Shown here one piece after another: positions 1-8,009 of a DNA stretch of 31,720 nucleotides. Source of the stretch: Kitasatospora sp040298565. GTDB lineage: Bacteria > Actinomycetota > Actinomycetes > Streptomycetales > Streptomycetaceae. Position 1 is the first letter of the stretch, and each line of letters opens with the position of its first letter. Made by a program: the position numbers and the translations under genes. Below the pieces are notes generated by a model that saw nothing but the letters and a program-made list of their open reading frames with translations, was not told where the DNA came from and did no database searches. The DNA lies in assembly GCF_040298565.1 (NCBI RefSeq), contig NZ_JBEPAK010000057.1, positions 1 to 31,720 of the forward strand, read 5' to 3'.

Positions 1-39
1 ATAGCGTGGTCGGGCAGCGACGAAAGGACCTTGACCACC

Positions 40-624
40 ATGACCCGCGTGATCGCCGGGTCGGCCGGCGGCCGCCGGCTGGCCGTACCGCCCGGCCGGG
101 GCACCCGCCCGACCTCCGACAAGGCCCGTGAGGCGATGTTCTCCACCCTGGAGTCGCTGCGCGGCACCCTGCACGGGGCCCGGATGCTGGACCTGTTCGG
201 CGGATCGGGCGCGGTCGGCCTGGAGGCGCTGTCGCGCGGGGCCGAGCACGTCCTGCTGGTCGAGGCGGACGGCCAGGCGGCCCGGGTGATCCGGGAGAAC
301 GTCCGTACGGTGGCCCTGCCGGGCGCCGAGGTGCGGGCCGCCAAGGCCGAGAAGGTGATCGCCGGGCCGCCCCCGCAGACCCCCTACGACCTGGTGTTCC
401 TCGATCCTCCGTACGCCGTGACGGACGACGAGGTGCGGGAGATGCTGATCACACTGTCGGCTGGGGGCTGGCTCGCGGCGGACGCACTCGTCACCGTGGA
501 GCGCAGCACCCGTGGCGGCGAGTTCGGCTGGCCCGAGGGCTTCGAGGTGCTGCGCTCCCGCCGCTACGGCGAGGGCACCCTCTGGTACGGTCGCGCCGCC
601 GCCGAGGCCAGCGATCACGAGTAG
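40..624 (+). CDS. rsmD: 16S rRNA (guanine(966)-N2)-methyltransferase RsmD
   Basis: Class I SAM-dependent methyltransferase that makes m2G966 in 16S rRNA of the small ribosomal subunit. In the 194-residue protein the SAM-binding motif I is DLFGGSG (residues 51-57) and the catalytic motif IV is DPPY (122-125); the N-terminal RVIAGSAGGRRL is the usual RsmD opening. I chose ATG at 40 over TTG at 31 because AAAGGA (23-28) lies 11 nt from the ATG but only 2 nt from the TTG. A TAGCGT hexamer at 2-7 could be a -10, but the upstream part is outside the window. coaD follows 47 nt later, the common rsmD-coaD pairing. Length is normal for the family. Confidence 0.95.
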   Translation: MTRVIAGSAGGRRLAVPPGRGTRPTSDKAREAMFSTLESLRGTLHGARMLDLFGGSGAVGLEALSRGAEHVLLVEADGQAARVIRENVRTVALPGAEVRAAKAEKVIAGPPPQTPYDLVFLDPPYAVTDDEVREMLITLSAGGWLAADALVTVERSTRGGEFGWPEGFEVLRSRRYGEGTLWYGRAAAEASDHE

Positions 625-671
625 CGGGCCGCGGTCCGCAGCAGCCGTCACCCCACCAGGGAGCACATGCC

Positions 672-1163
672 ATGCGCCGAGCCGTCTGTCCCGGTTCGTT
701 CGACCCGATCACCAACGGCCACCTCGACATCATCGGGCGCGCCTCGAAGCTGTACGACGTGGTGCACGTCGCGGTCCTGATCAACCGGAACAAGCAGGGC
801 ATGTTCACCGTGGAGGAGCGGATCGGCCTGATCGAGGAGGTCACCGCGGAGTTCGGCAACGTGGTGGTCGAGTCGCACCACGGCCTGCTGGTGGACTACT
901 GCCGGGAGCGCGGCATCCCCGCGATCATCAAGGGCCTGCGCGCGGTCAGCGACTTCGACTACGAGCTGCAGATGGCTCAGATGAACCACGGCCTGACCGG
1001 CGTGGAGACGCTGTTCGTGCCGACCTCGCCGACGTACAGCTTCCTCTCCTCGACGCTGGTCAAGGAGGTCGCCTCGTACGGCGGCGACGTCTCCCACCTG
1101 CTGCCGGAGACGGCGCACCGCCGCCTGGTCGAGCGGATCGCGGAGCGCAAGGCGGAGCAGTAG
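672..1163 (+). CDS. coaD: Phosphopantetheine adenylyltransferase (PPAT)
   Basis: Transfers AMP from ATP to 4'-phosphopantetheine to give dephospho-CoA, the penultimate step of coenzyme A synthesis. The 163-residue protein has the nucleotidyltransferase T/H-x-G-H signature in FDPITNGHLD (residues 10-19, His17), the GLRAVSDFDYE segment and the second ATP motif near SFLSSTLVKEV. AGGGAG (658-663) lies 8 nt upstream of the ATG. It is co-oriented with rsmD and probably co-transcribed. No terminator is evident; the 292 nt after it hold a small tandem repeat and a possible promoter for the next gene. Confidence 0.97.
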   Translation: MRRAVCPGSFDPITNGHLDIIGRASKLYDVVHVAVLINRNKQGMFTVEERIGLIEEVTAEFGNVVVESHHGLLVDYCRERGIPAIIKGLRAVSDFDYELQMAQMNHGLTGVETLFVPTSPTYSFLSSTLVKEVASYGGDVSHLLPETAHRRLVERIAERKAEQ

Positions 1164-1212
1164 CGGGCGCGGTGGCCGGGTGGCAGCGGGCGCAGCGTCC
1201 GGGCGGGCGCCG

Positions 1213-1266
1213 GCCGTCCGCCGCAAAGGGGCCGGCCGCCGCAAAGGGGCCGTCCGCCGGAAAGGG
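1213..1266. repeat. Tandem repeat, 3 x 18 bp
   Basis: Three contiguous 18-bp units (1213-1230, 1231-1248, 1249-1266) of the form GCCGTCCGCCGCAAAGGG, with one change each in units 2 and 3. The AAAGGGG blocks recur exactly every 18 nt. It lies between coaD and the DivIVA-like gene and upstream of the candidate promoter. Function unknown; replication slippage is the simplest origin. Confidence 0.8.
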
Positions 1267-1339
1267 GCCGACGGCCCGCCCGTTTCTGCCGGTTCGTCAC
1301 GGATTGTCCGAGGCGGGGGCGGGCGGTTCGGCTCGGGCG

Positions 1340-1370
1340 TTGTGAGCTCGCCGCGCGGTGGCCGTACAGT
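1340..1370 (+). promoter_or_regulatory. Candidate promoter of the DivIVA-like gene
   Basis: TTGTGA (1340-1345) and TACAGT (1365-1370), separated by 19 bp, resemble a housekeeping sigma promoter with a slightly long spacer. Transcription would start near 1377, giving an 80-nt leader. The spacing makes this a weak call. Confidence 0.35.
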
Positions 1371-1455
1371 CTGTATTCCTGCCCTGCGGTGCACTGCACC
1401 GCGCCGGGCCTGCCTCCGCCGGACCGTCGGCGGCACACGGAAAGACAGAAGCCCC

Positions 1456-2628
1456 GTGGACGTGCAGCACAAGGTCGACGAGATCGTGGCGGCGGTCGAG
1501 AACGCCCGCTCGATGCCGATGTCGGCCTCCTGCGTGGTGAACCGGGCCGAGCTGATCGGCCTGCTGAACGACCTCAAGGCGGCCCTGCCCGCCGAACTCG
1601 CCCAGGCGCAGTCGGTGATGGCCGACCACGAGCAGGTGGTGGCGGACGCCCAGGCCGAGGCCGAGCGGATCATCCAGGGCGCGCACGCCGAGCGCGGCTC
1701 GCTCATCTCGGACACCGAGGTGGTCCGCCGGGCCCAGGCCGAGGCGGACCGGATCCTGGCCGAGGCCCGTGCCGAGGTGGAGGCCAAGCGGGCCGAGGCC
1801 GACGACTACGTGGACAGCAAGCTGGCCAACTTCGAGGTCGTGCTGACCAAGACGCTCGGCGCGGTCGGCCGCGGCCGGACCAAGCTGCGCGGCGACTCCA
1901 GCGTCTTCGAGACCGAGCGCGAGGGCGAGACGGACGGCGAGGAGTTCCAGCCGCAGCAGATCAGCCCGAGCCCCGAGGTCGACGAGTACGTCGATGTGAA
2001 GCTCGCCACGCTGGAGAACGTGCTCAGCGCCACCCTGGAGGCCGTCGGCAAGGGCCGCGACAAGCTGCTCGGCAAGCGGCCGATCGACGAGCTGGGCGCC
2101 TACCTGGCCGCCGCCGACGAGGCGCAGCAGGCCAAGGAGCGGGCCGAGGCGGTGGCCGCGGGCTTCGCCGAGGAGGCCGACGGCAGCGACATCGCCTGGT
2201 ACCGCGAGGACGTTCCGCAGCAGCAGACCTGGCCCGAGCAGCAGGCCCCGGCCGCGGCCGGCTGGCAGGAGCCGGGCGCCGACCAGTACGCGGCCGCCCA
2301 GCAGCAGGGCGCGCAGTATGCCGACGTGTACGGCGGCGGCTTCGACCCGGCCGGCCAGGGCGACCCGTACCACGCCCAGTGGGGCCACCAGCAGCAGGGC
2401 GGCTACCCGCAGCAGCAGGGCTACCACGAGCAGCAGCAGGGCGCCGGTTACGGCTACCAGCAGCAGCAGGAGGGCTACGGCGCCCAGCCGTACGACGGCT
2501 ACGCCTACCCGCAGCAGCCCGCGCTGCCGCCGGCCGTGCCGCACCAGCAGCAGGGCCTGGACGAGACCAGCTTCTTCGACACCAGCATGATCGACATGAC
2601 CCGCCTGCGGGAGCTCGGCGGCCGCTGA
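1456..2628 (+). CDS. DivIVA-like / cell division initiation coiled-coil protein
   Basis: 390 residues. The N-terminal ~150 residues are Ala/Glu/Arg-rich and predicted to be coiled coil (ERIIQGAHAERG, ADRILAEARAEVEAKRAEA), as in DivIVA and ATP-synthase-b-like proteins. A ~31-residue element occurs twice, at 116-146 (VDSKLANFEVVLTKTLGAVG...) and 176-206 (VDVKLATLENVLSATLEAVG...). From ~250 the chain is a low-complexity Gln/Gly/Tyr-rich region, ending in a non-repetitive SMIDMTRLRELGGR. Related Streptomyces proteins are annotated as cell division initiation proteins from weak DivIVA similarity; a polar-growth scaffold role is inference. GTG 1456 was chosen because VDVQHKVDEIV is where homologues begin, as I recall; the SD is weak (AGACAGAAG). 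The frame is open further upstream, but that part is repeat-like. Confidence 0.8.
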   Translation: MDVQHKVDEIVAAVENARSMPMSASCVVNRAELIGLLNDLKAALPAELAQAQSVMADHEQVVADAQAEAERIIQGAHAERGSLISDTEVVRRAQAEADRILAEARAEVEAKRAEADDYVDSKLANFEVVLTKTLGAVGRGRTKLRGDSSVFETEREGETDGEEFQPQQISPSPEVDEYVDVKLATLENVLSATLEAVGKGRDKLLGKRPIDELGAYLAAADEAQQAKERAEAVAAGFAEEADGSDIAWYREDVPQQQTWPEQQAPAAAGWQEPGADQYAAAQQQGAQYADVYGGGFDPAGQGDPYHAQWGHQQQGGYPQQQGYHEQQQGAGYGYQQQQEGYGAQPYDGYAYPQQPALPPAVPHQQQGLDETSFFDTSMIDMTRLRELGGR

Positions 2629-2672
2629 GCGGGCCGGGCGGGACCGCCGGGAGTCTGCTGACGGGGCCGAAG

Positions 2673-2701
2673 TTGGGCCTGGCGGGAGACTCCGGTAGTC
2701 T
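2673..2701 (+). promoter_or_regulatory. Promoter of the DUF177-rpmF-rnc operon
   Basis: TTGGGC (2673-2678), a 17-bp spacer and TAGTCT (2696-2701) make the best housekeeping-type promoter in the window. The start is expected near 2708, leaving ~93 nt of leader before the TTG start at 2801. It lies 45 nt after the previous stop, so the ribosomal/RNase III operon can be transcribed independently. Confidence 0.6.
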
Positions 2702-2800
2702 GAACCACTCCGGCATCCCCATGTCCGGCCGTCGGCTTGCCCGCGCAACGTCGACGCCGGTGGGGGACTCTTCGTCGATTCCTATGGAAGTCAGGACACC

Positions 2801-3469
2801 TTGAACCGCCTCGACCACCGCGACCCCCTCGTGTTCGACACGCACGAGCTGGGCCGTCGTCCGGGCGCGATGCGCAAGGTGAGCCGCACCCTGGAGGCCC
2901 CCGAGGGCTTCGGGATCATCGACGTGATCGGCGTTCCGGAGAAGAGCCCGATCGAGCTGGAGCTCCGCCTGGAGTCCGTGGTGGAGGGCGTGCTGGTGAC
3001 CGGCACCGCCGAGGCCCACGTCGAGGGCGAGTGCGTGCGGTGCCTGGAGCCCGTCGAGTTCGACATCGACGTCGACTTCCAGGAGCTGTACTACTACCCG
3101 GAGTCCGACGAGCGCCACCGCGCCCGGACGGCCGGGGCCGAGGACCTCGACGAGGACTCGGAAGAAGAGACTTACCGTCTGGAGGGCGACTACTTCGACC
3201 TCCAGCCGGTGCTGCGTGACGCGGTGGTGCTCGCACTGCCGCTGCAGCCGGTGTGCCAGGAAGACTGCCTGGGCCTGTGTTCCGAGTGCGGAGCGCGCCT
3301 GAGCGACGACCCGGCGCACCACCACGACGCCGTCGACCCCCGGTGGGCGGCTCTGCAGGGACTCTCCGCCGACCGCGGCGACGAGGCCCGCGGCGAAGCC
3401 GCTGATCGGCGGCGGGGAAATAAGCACAGCGACACCCGTGAGGGTTTCGCCGAGAACCAGGAGAAGTAG
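2801..3469 (+). CDS. DUF177 / YceD-family protein upstream of rpmF
   Basis: 222-residue member of the DUF177 (YceD) family, which almost always precedes rpmF and has been linked to 23S rRNA/large-subunit maturation in bacteria and plastids. The family cysteine motif ECVRCLEPVEFDIDVDFQEL is present near residues 71-90; a second cluster, CQEDCLGLCSECGARL, gives four cysteines that could bind zinc. The C-terminal ~35 residues are charged and Gly/Arg/Lys-rich. The start is TTG: a GGAAG at 2786-2790 lies 10 nt upstream, and an AGGA at 2793-2796 is closer. ATG 2784 reads into a stop after six codons. rpmF starts 2 nt after the stop, implying translational coupling. Confidence 0.9.
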   Translation: MNRLDHRDPLVFDTHELGRRPGAMRKVSRTLEAPEGFGIIDVIGVPEKSPIELELRLESVVEGVLVTGTAEAHVEGECVRCLEPVEFDIDVDFQELYYYPESDERHRARTAGAEDLDEDSEEETYRLEGDYFDLQPVLRDAVVLALPLQPVCQEDCLGLCSECGARLSDDPAHHHDAVDPRWAALQGLSADRGDEARGEAADRRRGNKHSDTREGFAENQEK

Positions 3470-3471
3470 CC

Positions 3472-3645
3472 GTGGCTGTTCCGAAGCGGAAGATGTCGCG
3501 CAGCAACACGCGCCACCGCCGTTCCAACTGGAAGGCCGTCGCCCCGGCCCTCGTGGCGTGCGACCGCTGCCACGAGCCGAAGCTGGCGCACATCGCGTGC
3601 CCGAGCTGCGGCACGTACAACCGTCGCCAGGTCCTCTCGGTCTGA
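3472..3645 (+). CDS. rpmF: 50S ribosomal protein L32 (bL32, zinc-binding form)
   Basis: 57-residue bL32, opening MAVPKRKMSRSNTRHRRSNW. Four cysteines as C-x2-C (30, 33) and C-x2-C (43, 46) show the zinc-ribbon (C+) form; actinobacteria often also carry zinc-free paralogues used under zinc starvation. GTG 3472 has an excellent AGGAG at 3459-3463, 8 nt upstream, inside the end of the DUF177 gene, and only 2 nt separate the stop from the start. rnc follows 20 nt later. Confidence 0.97.
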   Translation: MAVPKRKMSRSNTRHRRSNWKAVAPALVACDRCHEPKLAHIACPSCGTYNRRQVLSV

Positions 3646-3665
3646 TCGGCGGGGTGTACGGATCG

Positions 3666-4454
3666 ATGTCGGACGGTAACTCCACCCGCAAGGCGTCCAC
3701 TGCCTCGAAGGGCTCTTCGGGCAGCGGCAAGGCCGGCGGGCCGGCTTCGACCGAATACGACGTCCTGGAAGGGCGCCTCGGGTACACGCTCGAGCGCGCC
3801 CTTCTGGTACGTGCCCTGACCCACCGCTCGTACGCGTACGAGAACGGGGGGCTGCCCACCAACGAGCGCCTGGAGTTCCTCGGCGACTCGGTGCTGGGCC
3901 TGGTGGTGACCGACACCCTCTACCGCGTCCACCCGGACGTCCCGGAGGGCACGCTCGCCAAGCTGCGCGCCGCGGTGGTCAACTCCCGCGCGCTCGCGGA
4001 CGTCGGCCGGGGTCTGGACCTCGGCGCGTTCATCCGGCTCGGCAAGGGCGAGGAGGGCACCGGCGGCCGCGACAAGTCGTCGATCCTCGCCGACACCGTC
4101 GAGGCCGTGATCGGGGCCGTCTACCTGGACCGCGGCCTGGAAGCCGCCACCGAGTTCGTCCACCGGCTGTTCGACCCGCTGATCGAGGAGTCCTCTCAGC
4201 TGGGAGCCGGCCTGGACTGGAAGACCAGCCTCCAGGAGCTCACCGCGTCGGTGGGCATCGGCGTGCCCGAGTACGTGGTCATGGAGTCCGGCCCGGACCA
4301 CGAGAAGACCTTCACCGCGGCGGCCCGGGTGGCCGGCGAGGACTTCGGCAGCGGCGTCGGCCGCTCGAAGAAGGAAGCCGAGCAGAAGGCCGCCGAGAGC
4401 GCCTGGCGCGCGATCAAGGACAAGTACGCGGACCGGCTGCCCGCCGGGGCGTGA
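3666..4454 (+). CDS. rnc: Ribonuclease III
   Basis: Double-strand-specific endoribonuclease for rRNA processing and mRNA turnover. In Streptomyces the orthologue (rncS/absB) also controls antibiotic production globally. 262 residues: a disordered Ser/Gly/Lys N-terminus (1-29), the RNase III domain with signature ERLEFLGDSVLG (67-78; Glu67, Glu70, Asp74) and DTVEAVIGAVYLD (Asp143, Glu146 as metal ligands), then a dsRNA-binding domain (~184-252, ending RSKKEAEQKAAESAW). ATG 3666 gives the MSD opening typical of Streptomyces; an in-frame GTG at 3654 is the alternative. Co-transcribed with rpmF. Confidence 0.97.
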   Translation: MSDGNSTRKASTASKGSSGSGKAGGPASTEYDVLEGRLGYTLERALLVRALTHRSYAYENGGLPTNERLEFLGDSVLGLVVTDTLYRVHPDVPEGTLAKLRAAVVNSRALADVGRGLDLGAFIRLGKGEEGTGGRDKSSILADTVEAVIGAVYLDRGLEAATEFVHRLFDPLIEESSQLGAGLDWKTSLQELTASVGIGVPEYVVMESGPDHEKTFTAAARVAGEDFGSGVGRSKKEAEQKAAESAWRAIKDKYADRLPAGA

Positions 4455-4470
4455 GCGCCGAGTAGCCTTT

Positions 4471-4500
4471 CCTCCTGCCGATCCGTACCGAAGCAGGAGG
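4471..4500 (+). promoter_or_regulatory. Hairpin occluding the mutM ribosome binding site
   Basis: CCTCCTGC (4471-4478) and GCAGGAGG (4493-4500) form a perfect 8-bp, GC-rich stem with a 14-nt loop. The 3' arm contains the whole SD AGGAGG (4495-4500) of mutM, 7 nt from its GTG. If folded, it would block initiation. The pairing is seen in the sequence; regulation is inference. Confidence 0.55.
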
Positions 4501-4507
4501 TCGTCCC

Positions 4508-5386
4508 GTGCCCGAACTCCCCGAGGTCGAGGTCGTCCGCCGAGGTCTGGCGAACTGGATCGCGGGGCGGACCGTCGCCGACGTCCAGGTGCTGCACCCG
4601 CGCGCGGTGCGCCGCCAGCCGGCCGGCGCGGCCGACTTCGCGGCGCGGCTGACCGGCACCACCCTCGGCACCGCGCAGCGGCGGGGCAAGTACCTCTGGG
4701 TGCCGCTGAGCGGTAGCGGTACGGGCTTCTCGCTGATCGGCCACCTCGGGATGAGCGGCCAACTGCTCGTCCAGGACCCGTCGGTGCCGGACGAGACCCA
4801 CCTGCGGGTCCGGCTGCGCTTCACCGACGGCGGCCGCGAGCTGCGCTTCGTCGACCAGCGGACCTTCGGGGGGCTGGCGGTCGAGGAGGCCGAGGAGGGC
4901 GACCCGGAGGGCACTCCGGTCTCGATCGCGCACATCGCCCGGGACCCGCTCGACCCGCGCTTCGACGACGAGGCCTTCACCGTCTCGCTGCGGGCCAGGC
5001 GCACCACGGTCAAGCGGGCGCTGCTGGACCAGACCCTGATCAGCGGCGTCGGCAACATCTACGCCGACGAGGCGCTGTGGCGCTCCCGGCTGCACTACGA
5101 CCGCCCGACCGCGACGCTCACCCGCTCCCAGGCCGCGCTGCTGCTGGCCAACGCCCGGGACGTGATGACCGCGGCGCTGGCCGTCGGCGGCACCAGCTTC
5201 GACAGCCTGTACGTGAACGTGAACGGCGAGAGCGGCTACTTCTCCCGGGACCTCGACGCCTACGGCCGCGAGCAGGAGCCCTGCCGCCGCTGCGGCACCC
5301 CGATCCGGCGCGCCGCCTGGATGAACCGCTCCAGCTACTTCTGCCCCCGCTGCCAGCGGGTGCCGCGGATCCGCAGCGGGGGCTGA
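4508..5386 (+). CDS. mutM: Formamidopyrimidine-DNA glycosylase (Fpg/MutM)
   Basis: Base-excision-repair glycosylase/AP-lyase that removes 8-oxoguanine and formamidopyrimidines. 292 residues beginning PELPEVE after the initiator, so the catalytic proline and glutamate are intact (Pro2, Glu3 counting Met). Other hallmarks: RRGKYLW (Lys61), HLGMSGQL (79-86), the H2TH region with VGNIYADEAL (Asn183), and a C-terminal zinc finger with Cys259, 262, 279 and 282 and the lesion-binding arginine in WMNRSSYFC (Arg274). GTG 4508 has AGGAGG at 4495-4500. It lies 53 nt after rnc. The stop is 4 nt from the convergent gene's stop, with no terminator between them. Confidence 0.96.
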   Translation: MPELPEVEVVRRGLANWIAGRTVADVQVLHPRAVRRQPAGAADFAARLTGTTLGTAQRRGKYLWVPLSGSGTGFSLIGHLGMSGQLLVQDPSVPDETHLRVRLRFTDGGRELRFVDQRTFGGLAVEEAEEGDPEGTPVSIAHIARDPLDPRFDDEAFTVSLRARRTTVKRALLDQTLISGVGNIYADEALWRSRLHYDRPTATLTRSQAALLLANARDVMTAALAVGGTSFDSLYVNVNGESGYFSRDLDAYGREQEPCRRCGTPIRRAAWMNRSSYFCPRCQRVPRIRSGG

Positions 5387-5390
5387 GCCG

Positions 5391-6311
5391 CTACTTCCTG
5401 GCGAGTTCCGGCCGCCCGGCGGCCTCCTCGGCCGGGGCGTCGTGGGTGTCCTGGCCGAAGTAGGCGACGCCGACCGCGGACACCACCGCGAGCAGGAAGC
5501 CGGCCACGCCGAGCCAGCCCAGGCCGGCCTTGGAGGAGTCGCCGAGCCAGAGCACGCCGACGGCGCCGGGCAGCACCGTCTCGCCGACCACCAGCGCGGC
5601 CGTGGCGCCGTTCACCGAGCCGATCTGCAGCGCCACGGTGTGCACATACATGCCGCCGAGGCCGCCGATCAGGATCGCGTACAGCGCCGGGTCGGAGAGC
5701 AGCCGGCCGAGGTCGAAGGGGTCGAGGCCGTTGAGGATGCGCACGCCGACGCCCAGGGCGCCGAAGCCGAGGCCGGAGAGCAGACCGGCGACGATCGCGC
5801 CCTTGGAGCCCATCCGGCGCACCAGCAGCCCGCCGCCGGCCAGCAGCACGGTGGTGATGACCAGCAGCCACCAGTGGAAGGCCATCGCCGCGTGGTGGCC
5901 GCCCTCCGGGCCGGCCGAGACGGCCAGCAGCACCAGCGCGGAGCAGAGCACGCCGATCGAGGCCCACTCCAGCTGCTTGAGCCGGATGCCCAGCAGCTTG
6001 ATGCTGAGCACCGCGGTGATCACCAGGTTGGCGCTGATGATGGTCTGGGAGAGGAACAGCGGCAGCAGCCGCGCGGCCAGCGCGCCCAGCCCGAAGCCGA
6101 CCAGGTCGAGGACCGTACCGGTGATGAACTCCCAGGTGACGGCGGCCTTGGCGGTGGAGGACAGGCTCGGTCCGCCGTGCTCGGTGGTGGCGGCGGTGTC
6201 GCCCTTGGCCGCCTCCTCCCGGGCGGAGCGGCGGGATCCGACGGCCTGCAGGACCGAGCCGGTGCCGTAGCAGGCGGAAGCCGCCACGGCCGTGACGAGG
6301 CCGATGATCAC
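5391..6311 (-). CDS. DMT/EamA-like multispanning membrane protein
   Basis: 306-residue hydrophobic protein with roughly nine or ten membrane segments (e.g. VIIGLVTAVAASACYGTGSV at the N-terminus, ALYAILIGGLGGMYVHTVAL near the C-terminus). Overall pattern resembles the drug/metabolite transporter superfamily, including NIPA/DUF803-like members; no substrate can be read from the sequence. A soluble Ser/Ala/Glu loop follows helix 1. I start it at GTG (complement of 6309-6311) because GGAG lies 6-7 nt upstream and the first helix begins immediately. Longer N-terminal extensions are Pro/Arg-rich and unlikely. Divergent from the next gene and tail-to-tail with mutM. Confidence 0.8.
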   Translation of the reverse strand: MIIGLVTAVAASACYGTGSVLQAVGSRRSAREEAAKGDTAATTEHGGPSLSSTAKAAVTWEFITGTVLDLVGFGLGALAARLLPLFLSQTIISANLVITAVLSIKLLGIRLKQLEWASIGVLCSALVLLAVSAGPEGGHHAAMAFHWWLLVITTVLLAGGGLLVRRMGSKGAIVAGLLSGLGFGALGVGVRILNGLDPFDLGRLLSDPALYAILIGGLGGMYVHTVALQIGSVNGATAALVVGETVLPGAVGVLWLGDSSKAGLGWLGVAGFLLAVVSAVGVAYFGQDTHDAPAEEAAGRPELARK

Positions 6312-6603
6312 CGAGCGCTCCGATCGGGAGTTGGGTCGAGGAAAGGGTCGTGGGGCCGGCGGTCCGGGACCACCGGGCCGCCCGCGGGGTACGGTCGTGG
6401 CGCGCCGTCGGACGGCCCCCGGACCGCCCCGGGCCTGCCGGGACGTACGTACGGGCGCCTCCCGCGGTTCCCACGCCCCCACCGTCTCAGGGCGGGCCGG
6501 GGGAAAACTCATCCGCGAGAAGGGGGAGCACCCCGGCGGACGGCGGGGAGTCCCGTCACCACCAGTATGCGAAGGGTATGCCGTGCTCCGCCGCCGGTCA
6601 CGG

Positions 6604-6616
6604 TAGCGTCGGGGGC
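6604..6616 (+). promoter_or_regulatory. -10 element for a probable leaderless mRNA
   Basis: TAGCGT (6604-6609) ends 7 nt before ATG 6617, so transcription should begin at or beside the A of the start codon. No SD is visible. The -35 region is not recognisable. Confidence 0.5.
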
Positions 6617-7984
6617 ATGAGAACCCTTGCACGACGTTCCCGGGGCACCGGGCCGCTTGCCCTGGTGGCGGCGCTGCTCGGGCTGCTGCTGCTGTTCGCC
6701 CCGGCGGCCTCCGCGGCCGGCGGGCTGGAAGACGTCTCCGCCACCCTGAAGCAGGGCAAGGTCTACGTCGACCCGGCGATGACCAGCCGCTTCAGCCAGA
6801 GCCAGGCGGACGCCCTGACCGCGAAGATCAAGAAGGCCGACAAGCCGATCTTCGTCGCGGTGCTTCCGGACGCCGCCCCGTACAACGCCCAGACCAAGAC
6901 GATCTTCCAGGACCTGCGGACCAAGGTCGGCGTCGACGGCGTCTACGCGATCTGGCTCGGGAACCTGTTCGACGCCCGGGCCGACCAGGGCGCGCTGGCC
7001 AAGGGGATGCCGCAGCGCATCGCCGGCGCGGCCTACCGCTCGCACCAGGGCGACATCGCCGGCACGCTGAACGACTTCGTCGACCAGGCCGCGCCGCAGA
7101 CCAAGGGCAACGGGGTCGACCACAGCACCTCGATCGCCTGGGTGGTCATCCCGGTGGTGCTGGTGGCCCTGGCCGGCGCCGGCGTCTTCCTGCTCTTCCG
7201 CCGCGCCAAGAAGCGCAAGGAGGAGCAGGCCCGGGCCGAGCTGGAGCAGCTGCGCCGGGTGGTGGACGAGGACATCACCGCCTTCGGCGTCGAACTGGAG
7301 CGGCTCGACTTCAACCCGGCCGCCCCCGACGCGGACGACGCCCAGCGCACCGACTACGCCCACGCCCTCGACGCGTACGAGAAGTCCAAGCGGCTGATGG
7401 ACGAGGCGAAGAAGCCGGAGGACGTCAAGCAGGTCACCGAGGCGATCGAGGACGGCCGGTTCTCGCTGGCCACCCTGGCCGCCCGCCGGGACAGGCGCCC
7501 GCTGCCCGAGCGGCGACCCCCGTGCTTCATGGACCCGCGCCACGGCCCGTCCGTCAAGGACGTCGAGTGGGCCCCGGCCGGCGGCGCCCCGCGGAGCGTC
7601 CCGGTCTGCCAGGCCGACGCGGACCGGGTGACGGCCGGCCTCGACCCGGCCGTGCGCACCGTCGACACCGAGTACGGCCCCCAGCCGTACTGGAACGCCG
7701 GCCCGGCGTACGCGCCGTACGCGGGCGGCTACTACAGCGGCTTCGGCGGCGGCCTGCTGCCCGGCCTGCTGGTGGGCACCATGCTCGGCTCGATGATGAG
7801 CGGCCCGGCGTACGCGGCCGCGCCGATGATGGAGCACCACGGCTACCAGGACCCGAACGAGGGCGGCGACTACACCGGCGCCGACTTCAACGGCGCCGAC
7901 TTCGGCGGGTTCGACGGCGGCGGCACCGACTTCGGTGGCGGCGGCGACTTCGGAGGCGGCGACTTCGGCGGCGGGGACTGGTAG
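6617..7984 (+). CDS. Secreted/membrane-anchored protein with Gly-Asp-rich tail
   Basis: 455 residues, no firm family. Order: signal peptide (1-33, RRSRG then a Leu-rich core ending ASAA); an extracytoplasmic domain (~35-165; KVYVDPAMTSRFSQ, DGVYAIWLGNLFDA) reminiscent of TPM/DUF477-type folds; one membrane helix (~172-196, VVIPVVLVALAGAGVFLLF) followed by RRAKKRKEE; a cytoplasmic coiled coil (~200-290); a Tyr/Pro/Gly-rich stretch; and a tail of repeated DFGG/GADF units ending GGGDW. Such DFGGGGGFGGGDF tails are common in TPM-domain membrane proteins. Stop-transfer charges put the C-terminal half in the cytoplasm. Probably leaderless (TAGCGT 7 nt upstream). A strong hairpin follows 25 nt after the stop. 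Confidence 0.75.
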   Translation: MRTLARRSRGTGPLALVAALLGLLLLFAPAASAAGGLEDVSATLKQGKVYVDPAMTSRFSQSQADALTAKIKKADKPIFVAVLPDAAPYNAQTKTIFQDLRTKVGVDGVYAIWLGNLFDARADQGALAKGMPQRIAGAAYRSHQGDIAGTLNDFVDQAAPQTKGNGVDHSTSIAWVVIPVVLVALAGAGVFLLFRRAKKRKEEQARAELEQLRRVVDEDITAFGVELERLDFNPAAPDADDAQRTDYAHALDAYEKSKRLMDEAKKPEDVKQVTEAIEDGRFSLATLAARRDRRPLPERRPPCFMDPRHGPSVKDVEWAPAGGAPRSVPVCQADADRVTAGLDPAVRTVDTEYGPQPYWNAGPAYAPYAGGYYSGFGGGLLPGLLVGTMLGSMMSGPAYAAAPMMEHHGYQDPNEGGDYTGADFNGADFGGFDGGGTDFGGGGDFGGGDFGGGDW

Positions 7985-8009
7985 TCCGCGCAGCCCGAGC
8001 CCGCTCGGC

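Noticed and set aside
1180..1455. N-terminal extension of the DivIVA-like protein
   Set aside because: It would translate the 18-bp tandem repeat and a likely promoter; the conserved part starts at 1456.
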